From Bifidobacterium vansinderenii (GTDB lineage Bacteria; Actinomycetota; Actinomycetes; Actinomycetales; Bifidobacteriaceae): a stretch of DNA of 64,000 bases. The DNA is taken from NCBI RefSeq assembly GCF_002234915.1, contig NZ_NEWD01000007.1, positions 186,001-250,000 of the forward strand, given 5' to 3'. Made by a program: the position numbers and the translations under genes. The notes beneath the pieces were generated by a model that saw only the letters and a list, made by a program, of their open reading frames with translations, did no database searches and was not told the origin of the DNA. This document shows, piece after piece, positions 25,542 through 34,018 of the stretch (position 1 is the first letter of the stretch; every line of letters starts with the position of its first letter).

Positions 25542-25586
25542 ATACGGCATAGGTCATACAGCATAGGAGCATAGCGGCATATCGGG
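25542..25586. repeat. Six tandem CATA-headed heptamers/octamers
   Basis: CATACGG, CATAGGT, CATACAG, CATAGGAG, CATAGCGG and CATATCGG follow one another without gaps. They lie between two divergently transcribed genes (starts at 25492 and 25685), a typical place for iterated protein-binding sites. Slippage of a simple sequence is the plain alternative. Confidence 0.55.
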
Positions 25587-25684
25587 TTGTACGGTATACG
25601 GCCAGTGTTATCCAGACCACATGTCGTAGCCACATACCGTACGCCGGACCGTTTTCCCGCGTTCCGCGGACTAGGCTGGAGGGT

Positions 25685-26263
25685 ATGGCAAGTGAACAGC
25701 AAACTTCGAGCGATACCCAGTCAGTTCAGTCGTCTCAGGCCGGCCATGCCCAGCCTCACGCTCATGCCCATCTCGAGCCGGGCAAGAAGAAGGCCACGAT
25801 GCTGGGCCTCGTCATGGTTTTCGCGATTCGCAAGCACATCCAGCAGCAGTGTCATGCCGATCTGCGCGTTGCCAATGTTGAGCGGCTCATCGAAGCCGTC
25901 GAGGAGGGTGAGCTCAACCAGAGCATCATCCGCGTGCTGCGCAACGTCGCACAGGAGGTGGAGCCCGTGCCCGCCGCGCTGGCCACGCTGCTGACGCATG
26001 AGGATCCGACGGACAAGCCCTTCGAGCTGCATGAGGAACTGGCGTCGGAGGACGAGAAGTCCCTCGCCGTCGGCTTCTGCGTCCGTATGGACGTGGCGTT
26101 GCGCGGCACCGAGCCGGCCGACGAGCGTGAGATCGTCCACACGCATCTGACCGGCGAGCGCGCCGCCTCCCATCGTTGCGAGATCATCTTCCGCGTGCTT
26201 TCCACCATCCGCGATCTGCTCAAGCTTCAGGACGAGATCGACCGCAAGCGCCACGCGGCGTGA
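25685..26263 (+). CDS. Hypothetical protein (192 aa)
   Basis: I do not recognise this family. The first 33 residues are polar and low complexity, ending in a histidine-rich run (HAQPHAHAHLE). The folded part begins KKKATMLGLVMVFAIRKHIQ, too polar at its edges to be a clear membrane helix. Acidic helices follow (VERLIEAVEEGELNQSIIRVL and ELHEELASEDEKSLAVGF). The C terminus is IRDLLKLQDEIDRKRH. It is alone on its strand between the accessory patch and the surface-protein gene. A GGAGGG ribosome site precedes the ATG. GC content and codon use look like the core genome, not the nearby accessory DNA. Confidence 0.7.
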   Translation: MASEQQTSSDTQSVQSSQAGHAQPHAHAHLEPGKKKATMLGLVMVFAIRKHIQQQCHADLRVANVERLIEAVEEGELNQSIIRVLRNVAQEVEPVPAALATLLTHEDPTDKPFELHEELASEDEKSLAVGFCVRMDVALRGTEPADEREIVHTHLTGERAASHRCEIIFRVLSTIRDLLKLQDEIDRKRHAA

Positions 26264-26285
26264 GCGACGACTCCTGCTGCGGTAG

Positions 26286-26414
26286 GGCCAGTTCACGCTT
26301 TGTCGGGAGTTTCGTTGCGTGAACTGGCCGGAGTCTTCACAACGTTGATATTCCGCCGTTGTCGTGTTGAAATCCGGTTCACGATTTGCGTGCGCTTGCA
26401 TTGCGTGAACCGGA
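26286..26414. repeat. Three successive hairpins downstream of the 192-aa protein gene
   Basis: GGCCAGTTCACGC/GCGTGAACTGGCC (26286-26329), ACAACG/CGTTGT (about 26339-26362) and TCCGGTTCACG/CGTGAACCGGA (26373-26414). The first and third share a TTCACG/CGTGAA core although their flanks differ. No T-run follows. The rest of the 26264-26665 gap is upstream DNA of the surface-protein gene. Confidence 0.7.
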
Positions 26415-26665
26415 ATCTGTAGGGCGAGTGCGGACGGCGTGGTCCGCATGCGTTATCTGGCCATTTCTGGCCATGCCCTCCAACATTTGTCATGTAACCC
26501 CGTAGGCGTACGCTGTTGCTTGGTCGTCCCGAGGAAGAGGACCACGATAATTCAATAATCGCAATACGACGCTGACGAAGTCTGTCAGCATGGCTCGATG
26601 GCGAATCTACAGCAAGCAGTACCCCCGTCATTCGAGTCGGCCACGTAACTGAAGAAGGAAGATTC

Positions 26666-29600
26666 ATGGTCAGAACCAGCCATGTCGAAGATTCATCCGA
26701 TCCCGTCAGGAGACGGAACGGCGTCATCCGCTCGGAGAAGGGCCGTGCGGATCGAGAGGCGTCTGGGGCGCGTGCACACCTCATCCGTCGCGTTGCGGGA
26801 ACGTTCGCTGCGATCACGGCCGCGCTCGCCATGATGATCGCCCCTGCAGCATCCGCTGCCCCCGCCGCCACTAAGACCGACGCCTCCACGCTCAACCCCG
26901 TCGTCACCTACACCGGCGACGGCATGACGTTCAGCAAGATCTCCCATGCCGGCTCCGGCGTGGAGACCAACGACGGCATCGTTGACTACGCCGGCAAGGG
27001 TCTGGTCAAGCCGTACGAACAGGGCGTGAGCCAGGAGGGCAATGGCTCCCGCGGCCAGTCGTACAGCTACGCGTCCGCTGTCTACGGCGACTGGGTGTAC
27101 ATCAACACCATGTACGGCGGTCTCGGTATCGCCAACATCCTCAACTACAGCGTTCCGGGTATGTCGGCCGAGGCCATGAAGGCCGCCATGGACACCATGT
27201 ACAACGGCAACCTGTACATGGGCGAGCCCGACGGCGTGCAGGCGGGCGGCATTCTGGTCAAGGTGAACGTGAAGACCGGCGAGACGAAGATCCTCATGTC
27301 CCGTGAGAACGGTGTCATGCCCACGTTCCGTGACGCGCTCGTACTGAACGGCAAAATCTACTTCGTGGGCATGATCGTCGACACCACTCATCTGAACCAG
27401 AGGGAGCTCGCAACCGCACTGGCCATGCAGAACGGCTTCCCCGTGATCTACCAGATCGATCCGGAGGACAACGACAGGATCACCTGCGTGTACGACGCTC
27501 TCGGCATCCTTTCCGACGACAAGGCGACGAGCGAGGCCGGCAAGACCCGTTACGACAAGCTCATTGCCGACAACGTGTTCACGTCTACCCGTGCGATCGC
27601 CGACTTCAACGGCACGCTCATCGCTGGTGCTCTCGACAACGACGGTGTCTTCCTGACCGCATCCAAGGATCCGTCGGCGGGCGAGGACTCGTTCAAGACC
27701 ATCGCCACGATGGAGGACTTCGGCGGAGAGCCGGCATGGCACCGCACCGACGTCAACGGTGGCGGCGGCATCTATCAGGCGATCGAATACAACGGGCAGC
27801 TGTATGTGGTGGTCTGCACGGGTACGCCAGCCAACCAGAACGCGCAGGGCACCAAGCAGGCGTTCTCCATCTGGCGGGGAACCGTTAACGGCGACCCGAC
27901 CGAACGTTCCAGCTGGACGTGGAGCCGTGTGGTGGGTGACACCTCGAAGGGCGCACGGTACACGTACGGCATCGACCCGTCGCGCATCAGCGCCGGCGCC
28001 GCCACGCTTGTCAAGTACAACGGGCAGCTCTACATCGGCGACTACAACGACGTCTCCAGCGCGCTGCAGGGATTCGTGCTGCAGAAGAACTTCACCACGC
28101 AGGCCACCAACCTCGAGCAGTCGATCAACCTGTACCGCATGGACGCTAACGAGAACGTCGAACTTGTGGTGGGCGACCCCACTGACATGTTCCCCAAGGG
28201 CGGCATCTCCGGAACCGGTACCGGATACGGTTCGCACATGAACCAGTACACGTGGCAGGCCACCGTCTATGAAGGCAAGCTGTACATTGGCACGATGGAC
28301 ACGACCACCCTGCTCGAACCGATCGCGCAGTTCACCAACGGCGACCTGATTCACATGACCCCGGACGAATGGAAGAAGCAGATCAATTATCTGCGCGTGT
28401 TCCTCGAACTGCTGATCAAGGATTCCACGAATTCCGGTGATGCTTCCGCCAACGGTTCCGGCAACGCCGCAGCGAACGGAGACAAGGCGCCGGAGGCGTC
28501 CACGTTCTCCGCCCGCAGCGCCGATTCCGCCAGCACGGACTCCGCCGGCGCCGCTGACCTTGTCGCCCAGGCTGTGACCCAGGCGTCCGACCGCAAGCAG
28601 CAGACCATGCCGCAGACGCTGTCGCTCGACTCCGATTCCGCCAAGAGCAAGGATTCCGGCAAGGTCAGCCTCACCGACGACCAGACCGCAAAGCTCGTCG
28701 ATGGACTCACGAACGGCGGCATCGTTCCCGGATCCCTCGACGACACCGCGCTCGCCGATCAGATCAACGATCTCAACAACCAGCTCAACGCGCTTGACTC
28801 CCTGATCGGTGCCAAGGCCTCCGACGGCGCGCAGTTCCGCGACGCCTACGCGCAGCTGCTCGACGAGTACGGCAAGATCGCGGTGCCCGACAATCTGAAG
28901 CCCCTGTACGACATGCTGCTCAAGCTCACCACCAAGGAGAACCTGCAGGCATACGCCAAGTCGGTCAAGTATCTCAAGACGTCCAAGAGCGGATTCGACC
29001 TGTATGCGATCAGCGACAAGGATGGCAAGGTGAGCGTCGAGACCGTGACCAAGAACGGCTTCGGAGACCGATACAACCACGGTCTGCGAATCTTCGCCAA
29101 GACCAGCGACTATCTGCTGATCGGTACGGCCAATCCGTTCTATGGCACCCAGCTGTGGCGCACCCCCAACACTCAGAAGGTGAAGTACGCGATCACGGTA
29201 AGCGACGACGGCAACGGCACCGCATCGGCCAGCGTAAAGACCGCCGCGCAGGGGGAGCGGGTGACGATCGCCGCCAAACCCAACGACGGATACCGCCTCA
29301 AGGAGTGGAAGGTGCTGTACGGCGGTGTTGGCGTGAAGGACAATGCCTTCGTCATGACCAACAAGGACGTGGCAGTTCAGGCCGTGTTCGAGAAGACGAA
29401 TGACGCCGTCGACCCGAATCAGCCGGACAATGGCGGCGTCGAGGGCGGTGGTACGGAAACCGACGGCAAGACCGGCTCCGATAACGGGTCGAATGCCGCG
29501 CAGAACGTTCCATCCAACGCGAACAGGACGGTTGACAATTCGCAGACGACATCCGCAAAGACGACGAAGAAGCTCTCCGCCACCGGCACCGCGATCGTCG

Positions 29601-29677
29601 GTGTGAGCGTGGGCGCGGTGCTTGCGCTGGTCGTCGGCGGGGCCTTCGTGCTGAACCGTCGCAAGGCCCGTCGCTGA
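26666..29677 (+). CDS. Large cell-wall-anchored surface protein, beta-propeller-like
   Basis: A 1003-residue exported protein. A long basic N-region leads to the signal peptide core (GTFAAITAALAMMIAPAASA, cleavage near 64). The body (about 70-560) repeats strand motifs such as VYGDWVYINTMYGGL, YNGQLYVVVCTGTP, YNGQLYIGDYND and YEGKLYIGTMDTT, which suggest a propeller of four or more blades. A Ser/Ala/Asn-rich linker and an acidic helical region follow. Near the end is one InlB-type B-repeat (KPNDGYRLKEWKVLYGG, then NKDVAVQAVFEK). The C terminus is LSATG (970-974), a hydrophobic span and RRKARR, a sortase sorting signal with serine in place of the usual proline or alanine. AGGAAG precedes the ATG. 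Adhesion or glycan contact is a guess. Confidence 0.8.
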   Translation: MVRTSHVEDSSDPVRRRNGVIRSEKGRADREASGARAHLIRRVAGTFAAITAALAMMIAPAASAAPAATKTDASTLNPVVTYTGDGMTFSKISHAGSGVETNDGIVDYAGKGLVKPYEQGVSQEGNGSRGQSYSYASAVYGDWVYINTMYGGLGIANILNYSVPGMSAEAMKAAMDTMYNGNLYMGEPDGVQAGGILVKVNVKTGETKILMSRENGVMPTFRDALVLNGKIYFVGMIVDTTHLNQRELATALAMQNGFPVIYQIDPEDNDRITCVYDALGILSDDKATSEAGKTRYDKLIADNVFTSTRAIADFNGTLIAGALDNDGVFLTASKDPSAGEDSFKTIATMEDFGGEPAWHRTDVNGGGGIYQAIEYNGQLYVVVCTGTPANQNAQGTKQAFSIWRGTVNGDPTERSSWTWSRVVGDTSKGARYTYGIDPSRISAGAATLVKYNGQLYIGDYNDVSSALQGFVLQKNFTTQATNLEQSINLYRMDANENVELVVGDPTDMFPKGGISGTGTGYGSHMNQYTWQATVYEGKLYIGTMDTTTLLEPIAQFTNGDLIHMTPDEWKKQINYLRVFLELLIKDSTNSGDASANGSGNAAANGDKAPEASTFSARSADSASTDSAGAADLVAQAVTQASDRKQQTMPQTLSLDSDSAKSKDSGKVSLTDDQTAKLVDGLTNGGIVPGSLDDTALADQINDLNNQLNALDSLIGAKASDGAQFRDAYAQLLDEYGKIAVPDNLKPLYDMLLKLTTKENLQAYAKSVKYLKTSKSGFDLYAISDKDGKVSVETVTKNGFGDRYNHGLRIFAKTSDYLLIGTANPFYGTQLWRTPNTQKVKYAITVSDDGNGTASASVKTAAQGERVTIAAKPNDGYRLKEWKVLYGGVGVKDNAFVMTNKDVAVQAVFEKTNDAVDPNQPDNGGVEGGGTETDGKTGSDNGSNAAQNVPSNANRTVDNSQTTSAKTTKKLSATGTAIVGVSVGAVLALVVGGAFVLNRRKARR

Positions 29678-29739
29678 TCCCGATCCCGTAGCCATGGTGG
29701 TCTGTCCCATATCGGGACCGGTCATGCCAAGGGCGGTGC

Positions 29740-29784
29740 CAAGTCGTCTTCGAAAGGTGTGAAAGCCATTCGAGGACGACTTTT
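29740..29784 (+). terminator. Rho-independent terminator after the surface-protein gene
   Basis: AAGTCGTCTTCGA pairs with TCGAGGACGACTT and is followed by TTTT. It ends the transcript of the surface protein and separates it from the ileS leader. Confidence 0.8.
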
Positions 29785-29924
29785 CGTTTGACTGGCACGC
29801 CGATTTTCAGAGAAAGAGTCGTCTGATATGTCTGCGACGGCTGTAGTCGGCCGTGCCGGTGATCCATGTCACGTCCGTCGAACCGCCACGCGCGTTCTCG
29901 CCTTCCGCAACCGGTGTTATCATG

Positions 29925-30265
29925 TGACGTGGTAAGCATCGATCCGTCATCAGCGGGGAGCTTCCGGAAGAACGGCTATGTATTCGTCATCGTGTCCGTG
30001 CCTCGGCGCGGCGGATCGGCGGGCGTGGCTTATTAGACCCGGCGGGTGGGCCCGACACAGCCCTAGACAAGCGGTCGCATCACCGTTCCACGAGGTTTCG
30101 GGACATCGGTGCGGCAAGCGAGGTGGTACCGCGGTCGGTGCCCGGCGGCGAACATGTTCGTGCGCGCAGATGTTGTGCGTACGGTCAGGCGTGTTCCGCA
30201 CGTCGCAGCATCCGGTCGTCCTCGTAGCAGTAGTAATGGTGACACTGTGAATGAGGAGACCAGCG
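29925..30265 (+). promoter_or_regulatory. T-box riboswitch leader of ileS
   Basis: The universal T-box core GAGGTGGTACCGCGG stands at 30120-30134, with TGG(T) ready to pair with an uncharged tRNA acceptor. Upstream, ATCAGCGGGGAGCTTCCGG (from 29949) resembles the short Stem I of actinobacterial ileS T-boxes, and its ATC is a plausible isoleucine specifier. No terminator with a T-run follows, and the ileS ribosome site AGGAG is near the leader's end, so translational control is likely. A -10-like TATCAT lies at 29918-29923. It should raise IleRS synthesis when tRNA-Ile is uncharged. Confidence 0.85.
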
Positions 30266-33200
30266 GTGAGCAATAAGTTCCCGAAGGCTGCGGCCGACTC
30301 CAGCCTGGAGCACGTGGCCCCGAATCCCAGCTTCCCCGATCTCGAGGTGAAGACCCTCGACTATTGGGACAAGGACGATACCTTCCAGAAGTCCGTCGAA
30401 CGCAACCCCTCCGGCGACCACAGCCAGAACGAGTTCGTGTTCTTCGACGGCCCGCCGTTCGCCAACGGCCTGCCGCACTACGGCCACCTGCTGACCGGCT
30501 ACGCCAAGGACGTGATCCCGCGCTACCAGACCATGAAGGGCCGCAAGGTCAATCGTGTGTTTGGCTGGGACACCCACGGCCTGCCCGCCGAGCTCGAGGC
30601 GCAGAAGGAGCTTGGCATCGACTCGGTCGAGCAGATCGAGGAGATGGGCATCGACAAGTTCAACGACGCCTGCCGCGCCTCCGTGCTCAAGTACACGAAT
30701 GAGTGGCAGGACTACGTGCACCGTCAGGCCCGCTGGGTGGACTTCGAGCATGGCTACAAGACCCTGAACATCCCGTACATGGAGTCGGTGATGTGGGCGT
30801 TCAAGCAGCTGTACGAGAAGGGACTGGCCTACCAGGGCTACCGCGTGCTGCCGTACTGCCCCAAGGACCGCACCCCGCTGTCCGCGCACGAGCTGCGCAT
30901 GGACGCCGACGTGTACCAGGACCGTCAGGACACCACCGTCTCCGTGGCTGTTAAGCTGCGTGACGAGGACGCCTACGCCGTGTTCTGGACCACCACGCCG
31001 TGGACCGTGCCCACCAACTTCGCGATCGTGGTCGGCGCCGACATCGACTACGTTGAGGTGAAGCCCACCGAAGGCAAGTTCGCCGGCAAGAAGTTCTACT
31101 TCGGCAAGGCCCTGCTGCCGCATTACGAGAAGGAGCTCGGCGAGAACTACGAGATCGTGCGCGAGCTCAAGGGCTCCGAGATGGAGGGCTGGCGCTACTG
31201 GCCGGTGTTCCCGTACTTCTCGGGCGAGACCGCCGAATCCGAGGGCAATGTGCCCGGACCGAACGGCTACACGATCTTCACCGCCGACTATGTCGACACC
31301 GTCGAGGGTACCGGTCTGGTCCATCAGGCCCCCTACGGCGAGGACGATATGAACACGCTCAACGCCAAGGGCATCAAGAGCACCGACGTGCTCGATGCCG
31401 GCTGCAAGTTCACCTCGCAGTGCCCCGACTATGAGGGTATGTTCGTGTTCGACGCCAACCTGCCGATCCTGCGTAACCTGCGTGCCGGCGACGGTCCGCT
31501 CGCCGAGATCCCGGAGGAGAAGCGCGCCATCCTCTTCCAGGAGAAGAGCTACGTGCACTCCTACCCGCACTGCTGGCGTTGCGCCACCCCGCTGATCTAC
31601 AAGCCGGTGAGCTCCTGGTTCGTGTCCGTGACCAAGATCAAGCCGCGCCTGCTCGAGCTCAACCAGGAGATCAACTGGATCCCGGAGAACGTGAAGGACG
31701 GCCAGTTCGGCAAGTGGCTCGCCAACGCCCGCGACTGGTCCATCTCCCGCAACCGCTTCTGGGGTTCCCCGATCCCGGTGTGGGTGTCCGACGATCCGAA
31801 GTACCCGCGCGTGGACGTGTACGGCTCCCTCGAGGAGCTCAAGGCCGACTTCGGCGACTACCCGCGCGACAAGGACGGCAACATCAACATGCACCGTCCG
31901 TGGATCGACAACCTGACCCGCGTCAACCCGGACGATCCGACCGGTAAGAGCCACATGCACCGCATCTCCGACGTGCTCGACTGCTGGTTCGAGTCCGGCT
32001 CCATGTCGTTCGCGCAGTTCCACTACCCGTTCGAGAACAAGGAGAAGTTCGAGCAGCACTTCCCGGCCGACTACATCGTCGAGTACATCGGCCAGACCCG
32101 TGGCTGGTTCTATCTGCTGCACGTGATGGCCACCGCCCTGTTCGACCGCCCGGCGTTCAAGAACGTGATCTGCCACGGCATCGTGCTCGGCTCCGACGGC
32201 CAGAAGATGTCGAAGCATCTGCGCAACTACCCGGACGTCAACGGCGTGTTCGACAAGTACGGTTCCGACGCCATGCGCTGGTTCCTCATGTCGTCCCCGA
32301 TCCTGCGCGGCGGCAACCTGATCGTCACCGCCGAGGGCATCCGCGACACCGTGCGCCAGGTCATGCTGCCGCTGTGGAGCTCCTACTACTTCTTCACCCT
32401 GTATGCGAACGCCGCGAACAAGGGCGAGGGCTTCGACGCCTGTACGCTCACCGCCGACGAGGTGGCCGGACTGCCGGAGATGGACCGCTACCTGCTGGCC
32501 CGTCTGCGCAAGCTGGTCTCCGGCGTGCAGCATTCGCTCGACACGTTCGCCATCTCCGACGCGTGCGACGAGGTGGGCGACTTCATCGACGTGCTTACCA
32601 ACTGGTACATCCGCAACACCCGCGATCGCTTCTGGCAGGAGGACGCCAACGCGTTCAACACCCTGTACACCGCGCTCGAGGTGCTGTGCCGCGTGATGGC
32701 CCCGCTCGCTCCGATGGAGACCGAGACGATCTGGCGCGGTCTGACCGGCGGCGAGTCCGTGCACCTGGCCGACTGGCCGTTCCTCTCCGACGAGAAGACC
32801 GGCGAGCCGACCGAGCTGGGCAAGGTTCTCGTGGCCGACGACAAGCTCGTCGCCGCCATGGAGAAGGTGCGCGAGGTCGTGTCCGGTACGCTGTCGCTGC
32901 GCAAGGCGCAGAAGATCCGCGTGCGTCAGCCGCTCGCCAAGCTCACCGTCGTGGTGGAGGATGCCGAGGCCGTCAAGGCGTACACCGAGATCCTCAAGTC
33001 CGAGCTCAACGTGAAGGACATCGAGTTCTGCACCATGGAGGACGCCGCCTCGCAGGGTCTCAAGATCGTCCACGAGCTCAAGGTGAACGCCCGCGTGGCC
33101 GGCAAGCGTCTGCGCAAGGACGTCCAGTTCGCCATCAAGGCCTCCAAGACCGGCGCATGGCACGTGGGTGCCGACGGCGCTCCCGTGGCGGAGACCCCGA

Positions 33201-33580
33201 ACGGCGAGATCGCGCTCGTCGAGGGCGAGTACGAGCTGATCAACCGCGTGGAGGAGGAGAACGCGCATGAAGCCGCCAACTCCGTGTCCTCCGCGCTGCC
33301 GACCGGCGGCTTCGTGATCCTCGACACCGAGCTGAACGACGACCTGATCGCCGAGGGATACGCCCGCGACGTGATCCGCGCCGTGCAGGACGCCCGCAAG
33401 GACGCCGGACTCGACATCGCCGACCGCATCTCGCTGAAGCTGACGCTGCCGGCCGCCGACGCCCCCAAGGCCGAGCAGTTCCGCGACCTGATCGCCGCGG
33501 AGACCCTGGCCGAGGCCGGTGTGGAGATCACCGCCGATGCGGACGCCAAGGAAATTGGCGTGACCGTCGCCAAGGCGTGA
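30266..33580 (+). CDS. ileS: Isoleucyl-tRNA synthetase, eukaryote-like type 2
   Basis: This enzyme charges tRNA-Ile with isoleucine. The 1104-residue protein has a class I signature in eukaryal form: PPFANGLPHYGHLL (HIGH motif as HYGH, about 70-73) and DGQKMSKHLRNYPD (KMSKS motif, about 646). The editing domain lies between them and includes FWTTTPWTVPTNF, and the anticodon-binding and C-terminal extensions follow. This type-2 form is known to be poorly inhibited by mupirocin, which fits the intrinsic mupirocin tolerance of bifidobacteria. The GTG start follows AGGAG by eight bases; an ATG five codons upstream overlaps that ribosome site and is rejected. Expression is controlled by the T-box leader. 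Confidence 0.97.
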   Translation: MSNKFPKAAADSSLEHVAPNPSFPDLEVKTLDYWDKDDTFQKSVERNPSGDHSQNEFVFFDGPPFANGLPHYGHLLTGYAKDVIPRYQTMKGRKVNRVFGWDTHGLPAELEAQKELGIDSVEQIEEMGIDKFNDACRASVLKYTNEWQDYVHRQARWVDFEHGYKTLNIPYMESVMWAFKQLYEKGLAYQGYRVLPYCPKDRTPLSAHELRMDADVYQDRQDTTVSVAVKLRDEDAYAVFWTTTPWTVPTNFAIVVGADIDYVEVKPTEGKFAGKKFYFGKALLPHYEKELGENYEIVRELKGSEMEGWRYWPVFPYFSGETAESEGNVPGPNGYTIFTADYVDTVEGTGLVHQAPYGEDDMNTLNAKGIKSTDVLDAGCKFTSQCPDYEGMFVFDANLPILRNLRAGDGPLAEIPEEKRAILFQEKSYVHSYPHCWRCATPLIYKPVSSWFVSVTKIKPRLLELNQEINWIPENVKDGQFGKWLANARDWSISRNRFWGSPIPVWVSDDPKYPRVDVYGSLEELKADFGDYPRDKDGNINMHRPWIDNLTRVNPDDPTGKSHMHRISDVLDCWFESGSMSFAQFHYPFENKEKFEQHFPADYIVEYIGQTRGWFYLLHVMATALFDRPAFKNVICHGIVLGSDGQKMSKHLRNYPDVNGVFDKYGSDAMRWFLMSSPILRGGNLIVTAEGIRDTVRQVMLPLWSSYYFFTLYANAANKGEGFDACTLTADEVAGLPEMDRYLLARLRKLVSGVQHSLDTFAISDACDEVGDFIDVLTNWYIRNTRDRFWQEDANAFNTLYTALEVLCRVMAPLAPMETETIWRGLTGGESVHLADWPFLSDEKTGEPTELGKVLVADDKLVAAMEKVREVVSGTLSLRKAQKIRVRQPLAKLTVVVEDAEAVKAYTEILKSELNVKDIEFCTMEDAASQGLKIVHELKVNARVAGKRLRKDVQFAIKASKTGAWHVGADGAPVAETPNGEIALVEGEYELINRVEEENAHEAANSVSSALPTGGFVILDTELNDDLIAEGYARDVIRAVQDARKDAGLDIADRISLKLTLPAADAPKAEQFRDLIAAETLAEAGVEITADADAKEIGVTVAKA

Positions 33581-33735
33581 GTGTCTGACGCTCTGACCTG
33601 ACATTCTGACAGTGGTCCTGAGTGGTCCGTGGCATATTGCCTCCGGGCCGTTCGGGGCCACTGTTCGTTTTCTGACCGTTTTCTGAGCGATTCCGTTGGA
33701 AAATGTTTCGTCGGAACCGGTGTCTCGGCATTCGA

Positions 33736-33818
33736 CGGTGCACAAAACGCAGATACCCGAAACCGAACGTTGAAAAATCAACGGTCAATTTCAGGTATCT
33801 ACGTTTTGTGTACCACCG
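33736..33818. repeat. Inverted repeat of about 27-bp arms downstream of ileS
   Basis: CGGTGCACAAAACGCAGATA followed by CCCGAAA pairs imperfectly with TTTCAGGTATCTACGTTTTG followed by TGTACCACCG. The centre CGTTGAAAAATCAACG forms an inner hairpin. Bases 33819-34018 hold no gene I can support. The whole unit resembles a small non-coding hairpin element and could mark the ileS transcript end. Confidence 0.7.
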
Positions 33819-34018
33819 TTCATCGAGACCTCCCTTCCGTCGGCGATTTTGGAGAGGGAAACCGAACATCCTGCCGGTTTCGGCAAGGGGCGGCTGCCAT
33901 TGCACGCCGGTGCACGGGTGACGGTACTGTCGATTGATGGCGAGCGCGGAGGACCTCCGCTACGCCGCAGGTATCCGCCATTGTGCGATTAGGAACCCGA
34001 CCAGTGTGCGAGGTGACG

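Noticed and set aside
30185-33781. Antisense frame of 1198 codons across ileS
   Set aside because: The same codon-shadow effect. The sense frame is an unambiguous IleRS, and the antisense product is low complexity.
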